In this document: piece after piece, positions 6,445 to 8,944 of the stretch
Numbering within the stretch: the stretch's first letter is position 1
Layout of the letters: every line of letters begins with the position of its first letter
Assembly: GCA_946887065.1 (NCBI GenBank)
Contig: CAMPKL010000107.1
Coordinates: 1 to 8,944, forward strand
DNA: 8,944 nt
Reading direction: 5' to 3'
Source: an uncultured Bryobacterales bacterium
Lineage (GTDB): Bacteria; Acidobacteriota; Terriglobia; Bryobacterales; UBA6623
Translations under genes and position numbers: made by a program
The notes under the pieces: generated by a model
Told to the model about the DNA's origin: nothing
Databases searched by the model: none
Seen by the model: the letters and a program-made list of their open reading frames with translations, nothing else

Positions 6445-6521
6445 TTGCGCCGGCCGCAACTCGATCTTCTTTGGAACGCCGCCCGCGCGGGTTTCGTAGA
6501 ATTGGATCTTGGCCGCAGACA
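6436..6521 (-). pseudogene. Possible 3' remnant of an unidentified gene
   Basis: Reading the minus strand into the TAA at 6438-6436 gives about 27 residues that look like a genuine protein C-terminus (AAKIQFYETRAGGVPKKIEL, then RPAQEL), with most codons ending in G or C. Farther upstream the same frame runs antisense to pmtA and loses this character. It may be the tail of a gene truncated by a rearrangement. I do not recognise the family, and chance is possible because the segment is short. It overlaps the first codons of pmtA. Confidence 0.22.
6473..6499 (+). promoter_or_regulatory. Candidate ECF-type promoter for pmtA
   Basis: GGAAC (6473-6477) and CGTAG (6495-6499) are separated by 17 bases, resembling the GGAAC/CGT pattern of many ECF sigma promoters. 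Transcription would start about at the TTG 6509, giving a leaderless or nearly leaderless message, which fits the absence of a Shine-Dalgarno there. The 8-mer TTGGAACG occurs twice in this region (6393-6400 and 6471-6478). Confidence 0.25.
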
Positions 6522-7147
6522 CAGAAGGCAGACAGACGGATGATCCTGTCCAGGAAGGGGAGTCTCCCTCCGAACAGCATGGGCGGTTCCTTCGTGAGTT
6601 CATCCGCAAGCCGGTCTCGACGGGCGCCATCGTTCCCAGCTCTGGGGAACTAGCGCGCTTAATGGCCGATGAGGCTTCTCTCGAAGGCGCGTCCGTGATC
6701 GTCGAGTTCGGTCCCGGTACGGGACCCATCACCCGCGCGCTAATCGAGAGCAAGCCGCCAAATTCCAAACTGATCGCCGTCGAGCGTAACGAAGAGTTTG
6801 TGGCGATGTTGCGAGAGCGGCACCCTGGCCTGGATGTCGCTCACGACTGCGTCCAGCAGCTGCCCAAGATCCTAGCCGCTCGGGGCGAAACGGCGGCAGA
6901 CCGCATCGTCAGCGGATTGCCTTGGGGGGCCTTCGACGAATCCCTCCAGCGGGACATCATGAAGGCGGCGCACGATTGCCTTACGGCCGACGGTGTCTTC
7001 GTCACCTTCGCCTACCTCCAAGGTTTTGCTCTTCCGCCTGCCTGGCGCTTCCGCAAGCTGCTCCGAGAGATGTTTTCCGAGGTACGGCAATCCGACGTCG
7101 TCTGGCGCAACGTGCCGCCTGCTTTTGTCTACACCTGCCGTAAATAG
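6509..7147 (+). CDS. pmtA: Phospholipid N-methyltransferase (PmtA-like), class I SAM-dependent
   Basis: A 212-residue class I methyltransferase resembling the short Sinorhizobium-type PmtA, which converts phosphatidylethanolamine to phosphatidylcholine with S-adenosylmethionine at the inner membrane face. FLREFIRKPVSTGAIVPSS at 27-45 is the typical family start. SAM motif I is VEFGPGTG at 65-72, the motif II acidic residue is E92 (AVERNEEF), and SGLPW at 135-139 occupies the motif IV position seen as N-L-P-Y/W in relatives including rRNA adenine methylases. The start is uncertain: TTG 6509 is the first possible codon after the in-frame TAG at 6497 and lacks a ribosome binding site, and the next in-frame Met is residue 52, inside the domain. 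About 26 extra polar residues precede the conserved part. An rRNA-methylase-like role is the main alternative. Confidence 0.8.
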   Translation: MAADTEGRQTDDPVQEGESPSEQHGRFLREFIRKPVSTGAIVPSSGELARLMADEASLEGASVIVEFGPGTGPITRALIESKPPNSKLIAVERNEEFVAMLRERHPGLDVAHDCVQQLPKILAARGETAADRIVSGLPWGAFDESLQRDIMKAAHDCLTADGVFVTFAYLQGFALPPAWRFRKLLREMFSEVRQSDVVWRNVPPAFVYTCRK

Positions 7148-7169
7148 CGCTCTTCCTGGCCGGTTCGCT

Positions 7170-7175
7170 TATACT
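7170..7175 (+). promoter_or_regulatory. Candidate -10 element for the cytochrome-PQQ operon
   Basis: TATACT has 5 of 6 matches to TATAAT, 31 bases before the TTG at 7207. No clear -35 box is seen. A start point near 7182 would lie downstream of the ATG at 7177 and so supports TTG 7207. Confidence 0.35.
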
Positions 7176-7194
7176 CATGGCCGCGCCCGGCGCT

Positions 7195-7199
7195 GAGGA
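7195..7199 (+). promoter_or_regulatory. Ribosome binding site deciding the TTG start at 7207
   Basis: GAGGA lies 7 bases before TTG 7207. The ATG at 7177 has no comparable site and would place ten polar residues before the signal peptide. Confidence 0.75.
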
Positions 7200-7206
7200 T
7201 TACCCC

Positions 7207-8040
7207 TTGAGACACGCTTCGAAACTCCTCCTGTTGGCGTTGAGTTGTGTGGGCCTCCTGCCGGCACAGCTGCCTGATCCGCACGCTGAGTTAGGCGACA
7301 CGCCCGAAAAGACCCACATCGGCAACCCAGCTTCTATAGCCGCGGGGGAACAACTTTACGCTACCTCCTGCAGCGGATGCCACGGCGCCAGCGCCGAAGG
7401 CGGACGCGGCCCCAAGCTGATTGGGGCGAGAAACGTACAGCGGCTGGGCAACGAGTGGCTGTTCAGCGTCATCCGCAACGGCATCCCCGGAAGCGACATG
7501 CCGCCGTCGTCCTTCGAAAACGACAAGATTTGGCAGTTGGCGGCGTTCATCAAAAATTTGTCGTCGCCGGCAGCCCGCCAGTCCGTGCCGGGCGATCCCG
7601 CCGCGGGCCGGGAAGTTTACTTCGGCGCCGGGCGCTGCATGAACTGCCATATGATCCGCGGCGAGGGCGGCTACCTCGGCCCCGACCTCACCAATTTGGG
7701 CGTCACCAGGACGCTCACCGAGATTCGGGACTCCGTCCTCGATCCCAATAAGCGGATCTCCAGGGGCTACACGCCGGTGCTAGTCACGTTGGGCAACGGC
7801 GAAACGATTCGCGGCGTGGCGCGCAATACCTCGAACTACTCGATACAGCTATTGGACTCCGACGGCCAACTGCGCCTGCTCAGCAAGAGCGAGGTCACCA
7901 AGGTGGACTTCCCCAAGGACTCTTGGATGCCGGCTAACTACGGAGAGCGGTTGAGCCGGCAACAAATCACTGACCTGCTGGCCTTCTTGAGCCGCCAGTC
8001 CGTTCGACCGATTGAGACCGACAAAGGAGACGCCCAGTGA
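7207..8040 (+). CDS. Secreted two-CxxCH cytochrome c with TIGR02603-type haem domain
   Basis: A 277-residue exported electron-transfer protein. A Sec signal covers residues 1 to about 20 (RHASKLLLLALSCVGLLPAQ). The first cytochrome c domain (about 42-118) has C55-S-G-C58-H59 with M98 in SDMPPS as likely sixth ligand. The second (about 130-275) has C144-M-N-C147-H148, GPDLT at 158-162, and M241 in SWMP as possible ligand; its layout, including a small beta-type segment between haem motif and Met, matches the putative haem-binding domain TIGR02603. TTG 7207 is chosen for its ribosome binding site and clean signal peptide. Its stop overlaps by 4 bases (GTGA) the start of the PQQ dehydrogenase, for which it is probably the periplasmic electron acceptor. 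The acceptor role is inferred from context, not shown. Confidence 0.92.
   Translation: MRHASKLLLLALSCVGLLPAQLPDPHAELGDTPEKTHIGNPASIAAGEQLYATSCSGCHGASAEGGRGPKLIGARNVQRLGNEWLFSVIRNGIPGSDMPPSSFENDKIWQLAAFIKNLSSPAARQSVPGDPAAGREVYFGAGRCMNCHMIRGEGGYLGPDLTNLGVTRTLTEIRDSVLDPNKRISRGYTPVLVTLGNGETIRGVARNTSNYSIQLLDSDGQLRLLSKSEVTKVDFPKDSWMPANYGERLSRQQITDLLAFLSRQSVRPIETDKGDAQ
8024..8029 (+). promoter_or_regulatory. Ribosome binding site of the PQQ dehydrogenase
   Basis: AAGGAG inside the last codons of the cytochrome gene lies 7 bases before GTG 8037. It supports the GTG start and the 4-base overlap. Confidence 0.8.
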
Positions 8041-8944
8041 TTCGCGTCCTCAATATTTTCCTCGCCGCTCTCATGCTGGCCGCGACGGTATTCGCGCAGG
8101 TGACCTACGAGGACATCCTAGCGGCGCCGAACGAAAATTGGCTCACCTTCATGGGCGACTACCGGGCTAACCGCCATAGCCCGCTGAAGCAAATCACCGC
8201 CGAGAACGCGGCCAACGTCGTCCCGAAGTGGACTTATCGCGTTCCGGGGGCGACCAGTCTCAGCTCCTTCCCCATCGTTTACGACGGGGTGATGTACGTG
8301 ACCAATGCCAATTCGGTCTACGCGCTCGATGCGGTGACCGGCAGGCTCATCTGGGACTATCAACAACCCGACGTCGAGACGCAACGCAAGAACCGCGGCG
8401 CGGCGATTCTGGGCGATCGGGTTTATTTCGTCACCAGCGACTGTCACCTGGTCGCGCTCAATCGGATTAGCGGAGCGGCCATCTGGGAAGAAGCCTACGC
8501 TAGCCCCGACGACGGTTACTACTGTTCCGTCGCGCCCGTCGCCATCAAAGATAAATTGATCGTCGGCGTCTCCGGCGGCGACAGCGGCATCCGCGGCTTC
8601 TTGGCAGCGCACTCGGCGGAAAGCGGCAAGCAGCTTTGGAAGCTATGGACGATCCCCGGGCCCGGCGAGCCTGGCTCGGAAACCTGGGGACCGAAGACCT
8701 TGCCCTATGGGGGCGCGGGGACCTGGATGCCCGGCAGCTACGACGTCGAGACCAATCTATTGATTTGGCCGACCGGCAACCCTTGGCCGGACTTCTATGC
8801 GGGCGACCGCCCTGGCGACAACCTCTACACGGACTCGCTGCTCGGCATCGACCTCGATACGGGCAAAATGAAGTGGCACTTCCAATTCACCCCGCACGAC
8901 GTCTGGGACTGGGATCTGCAGCTGCCGCCGATCATCGCCGACGA
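8037..8944 (+). CDS. PQQ-dependent alcohol dehydrogenase, N-terminal part
   Basis: The first 302 codons of a periplasmic quinoprotein of the methanol/ethanol dehydrogenase family; the gene runs off the right edge. A signal peptide occupies residues 1-21 (VLNIFLAALMLAATVFAQ). Family landmarks follow: GDYRANRHSPLKQI (40-53), beta-propeller tryptophan-docking repeats (VYALDAVTGRLIWD, 94-107; LVALNRISGAAIW, 138-150), SGIRGFLAA (183-191), TWMPGSYD, TGNPWPDF with metal ligand N248, and TPHDVWDWD with probable catalytic D291. D293, two residues later, matches the extra Asp of lanthanide-dependent enzymes. The expected metal-ligand Glu in the S-G-x-E motif is D182 here, and the vicinal Cys pair of methanol dehydrogenases was not found. 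The GTG start overlaps the cytochrome stop. Substrate cannot be assigned. Confidence 0.93.
   Translation, partial: MIRVLNIFLAALMLAATVFAQVTYEDILAAPNENWLTFMGDYRANRHSPLKQITAENAANVVPKWTYRVPGATSLSSFPIVYDGVMYVTNANSVYALDAVTGRLIWDYQQPDVETQRKNRGAAILGDRVYFVTSDCHLVALNRISGAAIWEEAYASPDDGYYCSVAPVAIKDKLIVGVSGGDSGIRGFLAAHSAESGKQLWKLWTIPGPGEPGSETWGPKTLPYGGAGTWMPGSYDVETNLLIWPTGNPWPDFYAGDRPGDNLYTDSLLGIDLDTGKMKWHFQFTPHDVWDWDLQLPPIIAD

Noticed and set aside
6482..6491. 10-bp palindrome CCCGCGCGGG
   Set aside because: Short GC palindromes are expected often in this base composition; no loop, U-tract or second copy.
7177..7206. ATG at 7177 as the cytochrome c start
   Set aside because: It overlaps the -10 candidate's expected start point, lacks a ribosome binding site and adds polar residues before the signal peptide.

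Overview
The window looks like chromosome from a GC-rich (roughly 60% by eye) Gram-negative bacterium of the Acidobacteriota, most like the Solibacter/Bryobacter group, with Planctomycetota or Verrucomicrobiota as alternatives. This is inferred from a secreted DUF1549/DUF1553 protein coupled to a Tat-exported DUF1501 protein, a TIGR02603-type haem-binding domain, a PQQ dehydrogenase, and frequent TTG/GTG starts. No tRNA, rRNA, CRISPR array, intact insertion sequence or phage gene was seen.

Left part (1-1748, minus strand): alanine dehydrogenase (ald) reads toward the left edge and is followed by the first 38 codons of an AlaC-like class I/II aminotransferase that leaves the window. Between them, 117-590 is open without a stop, in the same frame as the aminotransferase. 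It encodes a helix-turn-helix-like segment and an unrecognised domain, so it is either an N-terminal extension of the aminotransferase or a decayed gene. The cluster suggests alanine/pyruvate/glutamate nitrogen metabolism.

Middle (1749-5742): a 323-base divergent intergenic region separates ald from a plus-strand pair, DUF1549/DUF1553 then DUF1501. The ribosome binding site of the second gene overlaps the stop codon of the first, so they form one translationally coupled unit. Both products appear exported, by Sec and Tat respectively. The family function is not established.

Right part (5739-8944): an ECF-type sigma factor gene (minus) converges on DUF1501, and the two stop codons share the bases CTAG. 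Just past that point, inside the sigma gene, lies a 9-bp all-GC hairpin. Upstream of the sigma gene is a divergent region with four 11-bp-spaced A/T-rich repeats and an ECF-like promoter candidate just before a PmtA-like phospholipid N-methyltransferase gene (plus). Next comes a secreted two-CxxCH cytochrome c whose stop overlaps by 4 bases the GTG start of a PQQ-dependent alcohol dehydrogenase cut by the right edge. These two are probably a periplasmic oxidation module: the quinoprotein oxidises an alcohol and the cytochrome takes the electrons.

No clear new defence or mobile system is visible. The points most worth a second look are the helix-turn-helix frame continuous with the aminotransferase, the 11-bp repeat array between sigma gene and pmtA, the lanthanide-type Asp signature of the PQQ enzyme, and the convergent CTAG stop overlap with its strong hairpin.
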